NCBI GenBank assembly: GCA_021613375.1
Contig: CM038722.1
Coordinates: 28,163,441 to 28,227,440, forward strand
From: Megaleporinus macrocephalus
Taxonomy: Eukaryota; Chordata; Actinopteri; Characiformes; Anostomidae
Direction: 5' to 3'
DNA: 64,000 nucleotides
In this document: positions 13,650-25,689 of the stretch, piece after piece
Numbering within the stretch: the stretch's first letter is position 1
How the letters are laid out: each line of letters starts with the position of its first letter
Position numbers and translations under genes: made by a program
The notes under the pieces: model-generated
What the model was told of the DNA's origin: nothing
Database searches by the model: none
What the model saw: the letters and a program-made list of their open reading frames with translations, nothing else

Positions 13650-14262
13650 TTACATGGTTACTGAATAACACTGAACAGTGCAAGGTTAATCACTGAATAA
13701 TAAGCCTGTGGTTTATTATGACACAGCTCAGTCCCAAGTAAGTTTATTTCTCTCTTTTCATTAAACTAACCCATCTTTCTCTCTCTCTCTCCTCCCCCTT
13801 TTATCAAATCCTATCGAATTTATCGAAATTTTATCGAATGTCCTGAAAACTCCTACCAGTATTTTTTACTATGTGAAGAACATTTTTCTCTTGACTGACT
13901 GTCTCCATAGCTAAAGTAACGATTATATCACAGAGTATATTGTTCAGCACTACTACTGAATAGTACTGAACAATGCAAGGTTAATCATCCAATAATAATA
14001 CTGCAATTTATTACATCACAGCTCTGTCTGAAAATTTACTGTTCCATGTAACTGTCCTATTTTTCACTTTCTCTCTCTCTCCCCCTTTTATTCTTAATTC
14101 TATTCTTTCCTGCTGTATTTTGTCTGCTCATTCTCGTTCATTCCTGACACAGAATCCTGAAAATACATACAAGTAATTATACTATGTGAAAAACATTAAT
14201 TTCTTGACAGACTTGTGAGAGAAACAGTCTTCATACCTAAAGTAATGATTTTATCACAGAGA
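13650..14262. repeat. Tandem duplication, ~310 bp x 2
   Basis: Both units contain tgcaaggttaatca, a pyrimidine run tttctctctctctc, tactatgtga and ttgac.gac...taaagtaa.gatt.tatcacagag. Moderately diverged. Confidence 0.8.
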
Positions 14263-16599
14263 ACAAATAAGAAAATTATAGGAAATAATACAAATTAAAA
14301 CGATAATAAGACAATAATGAAGAATACAGTCGCATGTGTTGATTCTGCTTCTCATATTAACACTGGTTTTAAATGAATGCAGTTCTTTTAAGGCTTTTCC
14401 AAAGAGAGACACGTTTAAAATAGTTTTAAAATACATTTAAAACAACTCCTGCATAACTACTGCGATTATATTATCTCTATCAAGTGAAAGAGGTCAATGT
14501 AATAGTATAAATATCGTTTTAAAACAATATAAATTATTACAGAACCAAAGCAAACAGAACAAGTTTCTGCTATGTGGCGACTATGGGATTCAACTGATAT
14601 TCACAACAAACATGACAAACCGAATACAGTAATTTAGGACACTTTTGTTCCATTTATAATTTCAATAAACACAAAATCACAAACATTTGCATGAGCTTTT
14701 AGCAAACATGTCACTATCGCACGCCCTTTGAAATGAGGTGGAAACATAAAGCAGACCATTGTCTGACGTCAGCGCCACCTAAACCATCTAAATAAATATT
14801 CCATTTCTTTTCTGTTTTAGAATTTTGAGCTCAGTCTTGTTCAGTTTTTTTTATCGTAGGCATGCTTTAATGCTTTAAAGCCAAGCTTCTAATTAGAGAG
14901 CTTTTTAGGAGCACAATCCACTAACCGTGAAGAGATTCAGAAAGAGGCAAAGGAAAGAAAACTATATCACTTATCAGCATCTTATTGTAGGAAAATGCAC
15001 ATAATGCATATCATTTTATTCACATTAATTTTTTTTTTATTTTCTTCTATTTCTGAGCCTCATTTTGAAGGGCTGAGTAATTAAAAAAGAGTGGAAGTAA
15101 ACTGGCTTGACAGACAAATGCTACTGAAATCATGTTTGAGAACACTATCACTGCAGAAATGTAAACAGGACTGTAAACATATTTTTATATCAGCTGGCTG
15201 AACTTATCTTAACTTAGATATTCATGTTTAACATCAAATTATCAAATTATTATCATTATTTCTTATCATTTAAACAGCATTTATAAGATATTTTACTCTC
15301 AATGCATTTAAATAAAATATCTCTTTGCTGCTGTCAGAACAAAACCCATTTCCAAAATGTTAACTTTACCAGAGACGGAAAAAACATACTTGATTTATTT
15401 AATGTATGTCAATGTAATCAGTCATTCTGACCTTTTCTTTTGGTCCTTTCGTCATAATGATGATAATAATATAATAATTTTCATACAACGTAAAGGACAA
15501 CATGTACTTTCACATTATGTCCAATGCTAAAAACAACCACAACAAAAATACTAATACAAGGTTCTTGTTTCACCAGCAGCTTATTGCATTTAATAAGACT
15601 AAATGATTTAAATCATATCTGAATATTATAGTAAATAGTAAATTAAAGGCTTCATTTTAAATGAAACTGAAAGGACAAAACCATGTGCCTTATCAGTGTT
15701 TTACTGTGTATATCTGAAAACGATTTTTAAACCTTCCAACACACATTTAACTCCAGTTTTCTGAAGTATAAAAAAATTAAGAACTCTTAAACTTAATTTC
15801 TGTCACTTTAAGAAAACGTGACGATAAATCTGTGCGAAGCTTTTGCCATTTTTCTTCCACAAAACAAGGCAAATTTGCACTTATGCTGGCTCCGAAGGCC
15901 TGTGGACGTTAAACCTTACGCAGGTCCGTATTCCTTTAACTCGCTTGGCGTAGCCCCCATATAGAGAGCCATATAGCTACGTAAAGCACGCCGTCGTTTG
16001 CCAAACCCAGCCGTGCTTCCCATGTTTGCCCCCCCTCTCTCTCTAAAGTGCCCTTTAACAACGCCATGTTATGAAACGGTGACACATCATGGTCACTGCT
16101 CGTCTTGTACATGCCCCCACTTTCCAAAACGTGCAGTCTGAACGGTGGGGCTTCACTGAAAGGGCGACACAGGCCCACCGTCTCACACGTTAGCTCGTAA
16201 TGCTAGGTTCGTTCAGAGCTCATTTGGCAGAGCTTCAGCGAAGCCTCTGAGCTTTAGGGGCCTTAATGATTTTCGTCTGACCACTCTATGAAGATGGCAG
16301 TACTCCTGCTGTCTGCTCGTGTTAACGCTCATATTTATCTGTGTCCTGATACACGTTTGACCAGCACAGGAAAAAAAAGAGTTATATAGTTACAAAAAAA
16401 ACCCAAAAACATATATATACACAAAAGGAGTAGCTTCGGAGCAACAACAACAAATCCACAACAACCAAAACCGAGGAGAGGCAAGACAAGCTAAAATAAT
16501 AATAATAAAAATAATAATAACAACAGATATATATTTTCTAGTCCACGTTTCTGAATGGCTGTATACGTTGTGGGTTATTTATTACGCCTGAGCCTAGAA

Positions 16600-17530
16600 G
16601 ATACGTGAAAGCTAATAGCTTTTGGTTAGCTATGTAGCTATACACGTTTTCAGTACATTTATTTACTTTTATTTAAGTTACTTATCTTTTTTCTCTCCTT
16701 CGTCTCCCTCTCACATATACAGCACATGTACCTCAGAGCTATGTGAAGGAGAAGAAATAGCTTCTTCTTAGCTATGTAGCTGTTGCTGCTGTTCATATAC
16801 ATTTTCAGTATATTTATTTACTTATTACTTTTATATAAGCTACTTATCTTTTTTCTTCTATTTCTTCTACCTCACACATATACAGCACATGTCTCTCAGA
16901 GCTACGTGAAGGAGAAATAGCTTCTTAGCTATGTAGCTGTTGCTGCTGGTCATATACATTTCCAGTATATTTATTTACTTATTTACTTTTATTTAAGTTA
17001 CTTATCTTTTTTCTCTCCTTCGTCTCCCTCTCACATACACAGCACATGTATCTTAGAGCTACGTAAAAGGAGATGAACAGTTTTTTTAGCTATGTAGCTA
17101 CATACATTTAGCACTTTTTATTGGCGTATTTACTTTTATATACATTACTTATTATTTTTTCTCTCTTCCATCTCCCTCACACGTGTACCTTAGATCTACG
17201 TGAAGGTGAATAAATCGCCTTCTCTAAGCTAAGTAGCTTGTTATATACATTTTTAGTATTTTTATTTAATTGTTTACGTTTATATACGGTACTTATATCC
17301 TTGATCCTGTCCTTCATATCCCTCTCACATATACAGCACGTGTACCCAGGAGCTACGTGGCGGTGAAGAAATAGCTTTCTCTTCGCTATGTAGCTACTGC
17401 TGCTGGTTACATACATTTTTAATATATGTATTTGCTTGTATATACGTTACTTATATGTCTGAACCTGTCCTTCATCTCCCTCTCACATATAAAGCACATG
17501 TACCTCAGAGCTACGTGAAGGTGGAGTTAA
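16600..17530. repeat. ~155-bp tandem array, about six units
   Basis: Each unit contains gctatgtagct, ttatttacttttat, tctccctctcacatatacag and cacatgtacctcagagcta, at about 155-160 bp spacing (for example 16724, 16884, 17043, 17183, 17337, 17494). It ends 500 bp from igf2bp2 exon 2. Confidence 0.88.
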
Positions 17531-18043
17531 TGGCTTGCCTACCCCAACCAAATCAGACATAACGAGTCGATAGGCCAACGTATAAACGCACACGCCCGAT
17601 TCCGAGCAGGCCGCTTTGAGGATAAAGCGCACACCATGAATAGCCCACCAGGGTCTCCCACCTCTCAGCACTGAGTCTGTGGACTTGAAGCCACATAAAG
17701 CAACAGGAAGTGTTGAGCCACTTGAACTACCCTTATGAAGCACGGTATGTGAGTTTTAAGCCCACAAAGACTGTAGTTAACCTAAACATGAGCACTCTTT
17801 TTTTTAATCAAGGTAGTCACTCGCTGTTATATTCGAACTGGCACCTTTTAAACCTCCAAACAACAACAACAACAAAACACTGTTCGTAAACAACGTTACA
17901 TAATGAGAGCTTTTTGGACAAACATACAAAAAGAAACAAGAAAGAAAGAAAGAAAACGTGCTTGACTCCGAGCAGGCCCCAACTTTCCAGCAGCTCCATA
18001 TCATAATGCACTTTATCGTGAGGCTAAAGAATTTTTTATTTAC

Positions 18044-18104
18044 CTCAGCTTTTTGGGCACAGAGTAGTCGACCTCGATCACCTTTCCGTGCAGCTCGGCT
18101 TTCC
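18044..18104 (-). CDS. igf2bp2: igf2bp2 coding exon 2 (end of RRM1)
   Basis: 61 nt encoding [19 protein letters not shown] plus LR, the last beta strand of RRM1 and the start of the RRM1-RRM2 linker. Acceptor cttatag at 18106-18105, donor gtaaat at 18043. A 61-nt second exon is typical of IGF2BP genes. Confidence 0.95.
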
Positions 18105-19674
18105 CTATAAGAAAAACAAGGAGGCCAATTTAGGAGAGACAAAACAAAAGATAGGGACGTATTCACTTTCTGTGTTGGGTTGTTTTTTTTTTTAATGAAG
18201 CGTTTTCTCTATTTTGAGGAAGGAGAGAGGCTGAACACAGACACGTATTGTTTGTTGAATTTATTTTTATTTTGTGGGGGGGATTATGTTTTTGGTTTAA
18301 AAAAAAGCGAGAGACGGATACAATTTTGAGGACTTTTATTTAGAAAAAATACGGCTGTTTAAGGAGCGCAGAGAAATTATAGGGACGTATGGACGAATTT
18401 TGTTTCACAACTATTTTTATTTTTAAAAATGCATTTTAAAGCAGTCCAGCTTCACACTTTTGGGGTTTCTGCTTGGCTTTAACTGCCCACAGGTACAGAC
18501 CCTCACTAGCCAAGGTGACTGATGTTTCTAGAAGAAAAGAGGCGCCAAAACAAAACAAACGATTGCCAGGCGCGAGCCAAGGGTCGCAAAAGTGGGCAAA
18601 ATCGGTCCATTTTCTATCAATAATCGACATTTTATGTATTAATTCCCACTGACTGGTCCGAAAAGTCCAGATCCAAACCATACAGCTATCTCAAAATGAC
18701 CCCTCAGGTGTTTTTGCTCCTCTCCCTCTCTCTTTTTAAGTGTTGGCTACGAAGTCCTGTGGCCTGTAAAGTGTAACCCGTGGCGACTAAATGTTCAATT
18801 TTGACTTCTTTCTCTTCTTTTCTATCTCCCTCAAGCTCTACGCTGCTGGAGTTCACAGCACAGGCCTAGAGAGAAGCACCAGCGCCGTTTTCACTTTGAC
18901 CCTCACCTTCCTTCTCGCGTCTGGTTGCCCTGAAAAACCCCACCGTCCATTTCTCCTCGCTTTGCTCCAGCTGCACATCACCTACGAGCAGACCACCTCG
19001 TAGTAACTTAGCTTGGCCTTTGGACTACGCTTTAGTGCCACTGTCTTGGCCCGGGCATGTGCGAGGTCCCTCCAGAAAATTCGCGACAAAAAATGAGCGA
19101 AAAATATAATTATGCCAATCCCGAGGCACCGGGGGGACCACCCAGTCATCCTAAACTGCGCTTCTTCGGCTCTTGGGGGGCTCAAACAGCGAGGGAACAC
19201 CAACTTGCACCTTGTGTGGTGGACACGGTGTGCTTACATCCCGTTTTTTTTTTTTACCTCAGTGATAACAGCGCTGATAGAAAGCCCAGGCTGATCCACC
19301 TTAGGCGAGCACTGTGGGTTACTGACTGACTGGCGGCTGCTGCTGCCGCTGCTGCTGCTTCATCCGAGGAGGAGAGTTAGTTTTTTGCGTAGTGCGTTAG
19401 CCTTCATAGCAAAAGACAGGTCAGTCCCAGCGCTGACCCAGCCTTACCTTCATACAGAGAGTCACACAAAGAGCAATTAGCGAAAACAAGCCCTCCTACC
19501 TGACAGCGTCTCGATGGCTTTTATGGCCCACTTCTGATCGGGGAAATCAACGAAGGCGTAGCCGGACTTGAGTAAGACTTGGTCGGTCACGGGCAGCTCT
19601 CTTTCCCCGAAGAGCCGTTTCAGGTCCTCCACGGTGACCGAGGGACTCAAGTTCCCAACATAAAGCTTGTTCAT
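18044..19674 (-). CDS. igf2bp2: igf2bp2, first two coding exons (partial gene)
   Basis: Insulin-like growth factor 2 mRNA-binding protein 2: a cytoplasmic RNP protein with two RRMs and four KH domains that binds and stabilises mRNAs. The window holds coding exon 1 (19674-19500) and exon 2 (18104-18044), together residues 1-79, i.e. all of RRM1. The sequence begins [32 protein letters not shown] and [14 protein letters not shown] match paralogue 2 better than paralogues 1 and 3 ([23 protein letters not shown]). Intron 1 is about 1.4 kb with GT-AG ends. The remaining RRM2 and KH exons are not in the window, so everything from 18043 down to 1 is probably intron 2. Whether it is the a or b teleost duplicate cannot be told. 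Confidence 0.95.
18105..19499 (-). other. igf2bp2: igf2bp2 intron 1
   Basis: GT-AG intron between the two igf2bp2 exons. It is GC-richer than the rest of the window and nearly free of transposon sequence, which contrasts with the other introns. A CTG-rich run lies at 19333-19365. No coding exon is recognised; short ORFs are shadows. Confidence 0.8.
19500..19674 (-). CDS. igf2bp2: igf2bp2 coding exon 1 (RRM1)
   Basis: Residues 1-58 plus one base. RNP2 is LYVGNL (4-9) and RNP1 is SGYAFVDF (37-44). The start at 19674 has A at -3 and gives the family N-terminus; an in-frame upstream ATG at 19755 would add 27 hydrophobic residues not found in the family and is rejected. Donor gtagga at 19499. Confidence 0.95.
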
Positions 19675-19984
19675 GATCCACGGAGGCACGAAATGATTAC
19701 AGGGGGTGGAGAAAAAATAATAATAAAAAGAAAAACAAAAACAAAAAAAAAGCAAACAAACGTGGAAAAGTGAAAATGGGGGAAAAACACGAAATACCGC
19801 ACAACGTTACAACGAACTTTCCACTAGCTGCTATGACAACGTGCTCGCGTGAGCAAATACCAACAACAAAATAAAGGATGTTAAAAAAAAGAGAAAGAAA
19901 GAAAGAAAAAAAAAGAAAAGCAACAATCCGGTTCAAGGCCCCCCCTCCCCGGCATCAACTTGTAAATCACTTTGTGTGTGAGTG

Positions 19985-20019
<35 letters not shown>

Positions 20020-20380
20020 AAGGTTTATAAAAAAGGAAAAGAAACGCTTCCACACGTCACGCGCGCTGGAGCTGCCTACAAACCTAGAAGCGCCGCCTCG
20101 TTAAAGAGAGGCGAATAAAAGAGAATTAAACGATGGCGAATTTTAAAAAGCCCTCACAGGACACTTTTCTCCCGTAGAGTAAAACCAGACGGAGCGGTGG
20201 AAAAGAAGAAGGACGGCAAATACGGACAGGAGAAAGAAACGCCTTCCTCTTTTTTTGGGACACACCTTTCTCGCACCTTGTTTTCTGGTAGCAGCTGAAT
20301 CTCACGCTGCCGCTGCCCCTGTCGTTGTTTATGTTGTTGTTGTTGTTGTGGCTGCCATCCCGTCCACGTGGGTGGCACCT
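19675..20380 (-). promoter_or_regulatory. igf2bp2: igf2bp2 5'UTR and promoter region
   Basis: Upstream of the igf2bp2 start: A-rich 5'UTR-like sequence, a (GA)n tract (19987-20017), then a patch with CpGs (20040-20110) and a CAG/CAA-rich segment near 20290-20350. No TATA box is obvious. The transcription start was not resolved; this is inferred from position. Confidence 0.4.
19987..20017. repeat. (GA)n tract upstream of igf2bp2
   Basis: Pure GA of about 30 bp, some 310 bp upstream of the start codon. GA tracts in vertebrate promoters can be functional, but nothing here shows that. Confidence 0.85.
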
Positions 20381-20449
20381 CCTGTCTGTTTCCCTCCTTG
20401 GAGGTTTTAAAGGGATGCTACGCCAGAAAATCAGATTGGCTTAAAAAAT

Positions 20450-21910
20450 TCTCCGCTGGTAGCTCCTGCATTCATAATGCGTTCATAAGGCGTCACGTGG
20501 CTCACCTTATTACACCTGTTATAAGCATGTATTAATCGTTTGTATGCAGTTGTAGTGACATGCATGACACCTTTATAATGTCAGGATTCATAGCACATTT
20601 ACTGTTCATGCATGCATCTGCCCAGGGCCCCCAAGAGCCAGGGGGGCCCCTGGAAAATAGGAGATTGTGTATACTGTGTTGATCAAGTGAGGATTTAATG
20701 ATTCTGGAGCTCTGGGAAAAGACGGGAAAGGGCCCCCATGGATACACATTTAATTTAATTTAACTAGAGATGCAACCGTCTATAGCACAAATATAATAAT
20801 TGAATATTTCACATTTCTAGACACATTTTTAAATTCAGTAAATTAATTAGGTAAACTGATGTCACTATATTGGCAGATAATTTAGCTTGATGTTAATGTG
20901 CAGGGGAATATATATGTATTGGGATCATATGGTAAGGTAGCAGGGCATAACAAATAATATATTTCCAGATAAGTAATTATTAATGAGAATGGGTTCTTCA
21001 TGCCTGTTCGTCTGTACATAGTGTGGCAAGAATAGTCTATTGAAACTGTGACATGCTGGTGGGGCTGCATTGATCTTACTGAAAATAAATAATCACAATT
21101 TTTATAGTGATATATACTACTGCGAAAAAGTCTAAGGCACCTAATCTGATTTAAATACCTCTTATCACTAGTAAGAGCACCAGATGTCATTAGAACAGAT
21201 GTTAAATAATCATAAACACGATATAAAGTAACAAGTATCTTATTGTGAAAGAAGTAGATCAGATCTTGAGCTCCAGTTTGAAGAACAAAATGTAGTTCCA
21301 GATTTCTCCTGGACGCCCCAGACATTGTATGAATGTATTCAGTTCCTTCAGCAGTAATCTAGATTTAGCTTAATGAAGTACTGAGCAGTCAAAGTCAAGG
21401 TATTAGATGAGAACTGTAAATAATACTGGGTTGTTTCCACAAGGAGAAGCTTGGAAAGGGTTAAATAAACACACTGACGTATGTAAAACAACTACTTACT
21501 GTATAAATAATATTTAAACATTTGAAGTGTAAAAAATAGCTTTTTAAATATAATAATGTCCCCAAGTGCTTCAAACATTTGCACAGTACTGTATATTTTT
21601 GGAACTGGCTTTTTAACATCAAAACATAATATATCTAATTTGTATTTTTCTTGGGGGCCCTAAATGGCTGCCTACATTTGTCTAGTGCAAAGACCCCTCC
21701 TGCATGCGTAATGCCTTATGTTTGTTATAAGCTTGTGTAATTGCGTAGTTATTATGTTTAAACACATAACAGTTTCTATCACACAAGTATCCACCTTTAT
21801 AAAGTCAGGTGTCATAAACCATTATAATATCTGTTCACAAGAACGGGGGCAGTCTTCACACAAGGCAAATGCAGACTGCCACCCAGGGCCCCCCAAGAGC
21901 TAATGGCCCC
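20450..21910. repeat. Paired repeat remnants between igf2bp2 and tra2b
   Basis: 20470-20660 and 21690-21900 resemble each other (cataatgcgt, ttataagc.tgt, cctttata, cccagggccccc), flanking a segment with a Tc1-like end (tttgcacagtactgta at 21580-21596) and a minus-strand ORF (20882-21325) without recognised domain. Confidence 0.45.
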
Positions 21911-22129
21911 ACAAAAAAAGATACATTTGTAAAATTGCCCAATTTCTCATATTTCTGCATATTTGTTACATTTTAATGTTTCAGATAATCAAATATTAGA
22001 CCAAAAAATTCAAACATCTTTTGTTTATTAAATGAAGAAAGCTGTTGTGCCTTATGTGAAACCATAATTGCCCCTTTAGCTACTAGGTCAACTAGTCCAC
22101 CAAATTGAATTGACTATTAAGTTCAGTTT

Positions 22130-22955
22130 TAGTACCACACCCAGCCATGATTACTGCCAGACTTATTGAATCTAAAAATCACTTAAACAGAACCTGTCTG
22201 GCGATGTGAAGAAGCTAATAGCTCTTAAGCAGCAGCACGTGATGCCACGTTCTAAAGAAATGTTTGAAAATCAGATGTGAACCAAAATAACTTAAATCTA
22301 CTGTCTGGAAAGGGATTCAGAATCATAGCTCCGGGACTCCAGCAAACCACAGTGAAAGCCATTATCCACAAACGGAGAACACTTGGAACAGTGATGAACT
22401 TTCCTAGGTGTGGCCAGCCTACCGAAATGTCACCAAGAGCTCATTGACGACTCATTAAGGTCATGAAAGAACCCAAACAAACATCTAAATAACTGCGGGC
22501 CTCAGTCAAGTTCCATGTACATGATCCCACCATAGTCACAAGGCACAAACCAATGCTGACCAACAAGAACATGAAGGCCTATCTGGCATTTGCCAAAAGC
22601 ACCCAGATGATCACGAAGACATTTGAGATAATATTCTGTGGACTGTTGAGTCAACCTTGTGGAAGACATGGGTCCTATTACATCTGGCATAAAGCCAACA
22701 CCGCATTCCACCATAAGTACGTCATACCAACAGTGAAACATGGCGGTGGTAGTGTGATGGTCTGGGGCTGCTTGGCTTCTGTAGGACCTGGACAACTTAT
22801 CATAATTGATAGAAGCAACTATCAGACAGTCCTGAAGGAGAATCCATCAGTTTGTGACCTAATACTGACAAGCTTTTGGGCTTTGCAGCTGAGAAATCAT
22901 AATTTAAAAGCTGCATTCAGTGTTTACATGCGTCGTCTTATCTTATATTAAAATT
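22130..22955 (+). pseudogene. Tc1-like transposase relic
   Basis: Degraded Tc1/mariner transposase. The best piece (22553-22850) contains the family blocks HYKYVIP-like HHKYVIPTVKHGGGSVMVWG and the preceding DE-region remnant, with frameshifts and stops upstream (helix-turn-helix region about 22130-22440). Inactive. Confidence 0.85.
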
Positions 22956-23639
22956 GGTTGGATGATCTGAAACATAAATATAAATTGTTCACAGTTTTCA
23001 CACGTTGAAGAGCCGTTCCCAAAACGTATACGCACTTTAAAAATCGTTTTTTGTTTCCAACAGTAGTGATAATTTTTCATGTTCCATCATTGTAACCTGA
23101 TAACACACTGCATATAGATGGACTGGTATGAAGAAGGCAGCGAGGCAGTAATCTGTATTATGTAGAGGAGGTCGAATGTGATTTTCTGGGTGTTGAGAGG
23201 GAAAAGCAAACAGAAATACAGAAAGAATAGAAATGACTGCAAGTTTTGGGTAGCTGTCCCTTTTATTGGAAACCTTGCACATGTGCTCAATGCTATAAAT
23301 GTCAATGTATCTTCAAGCACTGGCCACTTTATTATAAACACATAGGTTATAGGTCCACTATACGGGTGTACAATTACAGACTGTAGTCCAAGCAGATCAG
23401 GCGCTGCGGTGTCACTGATACCCAGTCAAGGGCAGCTCTGTCATCAGAAACTGACCATTGATGAAGGGCTAGAGGGTGGCCAACACAAACTACTGTGCAA
23501 ATGGGCCACGGTGTTTAACTCTATACCAGCCACAGTTTTGTCCAGTAGTAAGAGCGTTAAGTACGTATTATGTGGGGGAAATTACACCACTTTCTCCAAA
23601 TGTTTGTAGAATTTAGTCGTTATGATGTAAACAAAGTTG

Positions 23640-24278
23640 TTCTGAGTATTTTGATACTCAGTGGTTGGATCAGCTGCCAGGTACCAAGAGTTTTTACTGA
23701 ACTAGGAAAATCTGCTTTTAGCTACAGTGCACCAGCGAGCTGGAATCTACTACAACACTAAAACTCAGCTCACTGGTGTCACTCAATTAATTTTAAACTT
23801 TTAATATCTAACCACCTTTAGACAGCCTGCACATTTTTACTTAATCTTACTTATACTTAAATTTCTTTGTCTTGTTTTATTTTTCTTTATTATTGTATTT
23901 CTTTTGTTTTATTTAATTTTTTTTTTATTAATATTACTTTATTATATCTTGTTTTTTCCTCTTACATTTCTTTTGAACTACTTTACTTTTTTTATTACTT
24001 GTAATCTCTTACCCTCTTTAATCTTAATTTCTTACTAATTAAATCTTAACTTTTTTCTATTTTTTATTATTTCTACGTTTATGTTCAGTTATTTTTACAT
24101 TTTTGTTGAATGTATATTAGATACTTTCTTCTCAATTGTTTAAATTTATAATAATTAAGTTCTGTTTGTTTTTTTTATATCGATACCTGTCCATGTAAAC
24201 GCTCAGCTACATTGAAAATGAGGGTTGCCCTCAATGTACATCCAAGCTTAAATAAAGGTTGATTGATTGATTGAAATG
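23640..24278 (+). mobile_element. LINE 3' end
   Basis: A short frame reading LGKSAFSYSAPASWNLLQ is the C-terminus typical of fish non-LTR reverse transcriptases; the T-rich 3' sequence ends in (TTGA)n at 24252-24275. Confidence 0.7.
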
Positions 24279-25689
24279 ATTTGCCATACAGAAACTTAGG
24301 AACTTACAGATGATGGAATCCAGGGGTCACCATGTCTACAACACAAATATACCCATTTTATATACTATCTAAAAGCACCAGTGGACCTACACTAGTTTTT
24401 ATATATAATATTAATGATATTAAATAAGTTTTCTTTTGGGGAACAAATTCATTAAAACAAATGGATTAACAAGACATTTTAAAAACAATGCCTTCAACAT
24501 CCGGCACTGTATTCATAACTGTTTTGTGTGTGAGGGAGCTTTCAGAGGTGGATGGCTGGTTCCTATCACCATCACTGTGGACAGTCCTGACAAGGCAAGT
24601 TTCTCTAGAAGAAAGCTTTTCACTCTAATCTACTCTGAACAACTGCTGTTGGCTCTCTATAACTTTCCAAACCAACACACACATTACTGTAGAGCTCACA
24701 CTTCAAGAAAGCACATATAGTGTACAAGATGATTGACAAGCAGCCCACGTTGAGTCAATGAATGGTCTCACTTGAGCTCAAACTAGAGCAAAACAGAGCC
24801 TTTAATACACAAGTGTTCAATCTGAGCCACAAAGGGCTTCTGTGGCTTCAGGCTTTTATACCATTAATTGATGGGTTGATTAAAACTGGGACTGATTAAA
24901 CAGGAGTTAAGTCTCCTGCTGGTTTGGAATAAAGCCCTGCAGCCACACCAGCCTGTTGTGGACAAGCGCACACACACTGATTTAATATATAGTTTACTGT
25001 ACACAGCCCACCCTCATCACTCAGCCTGGTTCACTCATTTACTAACCGGTCCATCCAACAGATCAGTAGGGAAAAAGCAAATGAAGCTACTGAACAACCA
25101 ATAATCAGCATTATGTATTAATATGTAATTATAAGGAATAAACATTACAAATATATAATCAGTTAACATAACATGACTAGTTTCAAACCTTATTTTTTCT
25201 TATAGAATCAAACAATGCTCTGAAGTCTGATGTATGTAAATAAGCTCTGTTCTAATTGGTTGTCTTGTATCGTGACTCATTCAAAAAGCATGCCGAACTG
25301 AAACACTCCTTATAACTTCTCTGTAAATGGGGGGGCTAAACTGATGTAGGCTGAACAGGCAGACAGTGTTGTTGCTTTAAGCTTCTGTATACGGACTGTA
25401 CAGAGTAAACAGCACGTCCTGAAGCTATAAATGCATCCCAAATAAACAAAAATAGAATAAAATAAAAGTTTTCCTCCTGAAACCCCACCCCCATAGAAAA
25501 GATACAAATATTACAACTTAAAATCCTATCAGGACTTTTTCATTAGTTATTAATTCAGATGATGTTATTACTTCAAACCATTAAAAGACTGTTCAGGTTA
25601 TCTGTTGCCACATCACAACTCCGTATACAGCCAACAGTGAGGTTTAACATCCGGACCATGCCAACATAATGGAGGAGGACAAAAACGTT
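24279..25689. other. Intergenic sequence between igf2bp2 and tra2b
   Basis: AT-rich; nothing recognised apart from short chance ORFs. Confidence 0.6.

Larger units (their letters stand above)
1..18043 (-). other. igf2bp2: Presumed igf2bp2 intron 2 (continues off the left edge)
   Basis: No RRM2 or KH exon was found in these 18 kb, so the next igf2bp2 exon is probably off the window. Besides the repeats listed separately, the stretches 926-2240, 5680-6420, 8850-9600, 10500-11760, 12500-13650, 14262-16600 and 17530-18043 are AT-rich sequence in which nothing further is recognised. Confidence 0.6.

Noticed and set aside
19674..19755. Upstream in-frame ATG of igf2bp2 adding 27 residues
   Set aside because: Hydrophobic FYYYFF-type extension unlike any IGF2BP N-terminus; the downstream ATG has A at -3 and gives MNKLYVGN.
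22502..22795. Minus-strand ORF opposite the Tc1 transposase relic
   Set aside because: Antisense shadow of the transposase frame.
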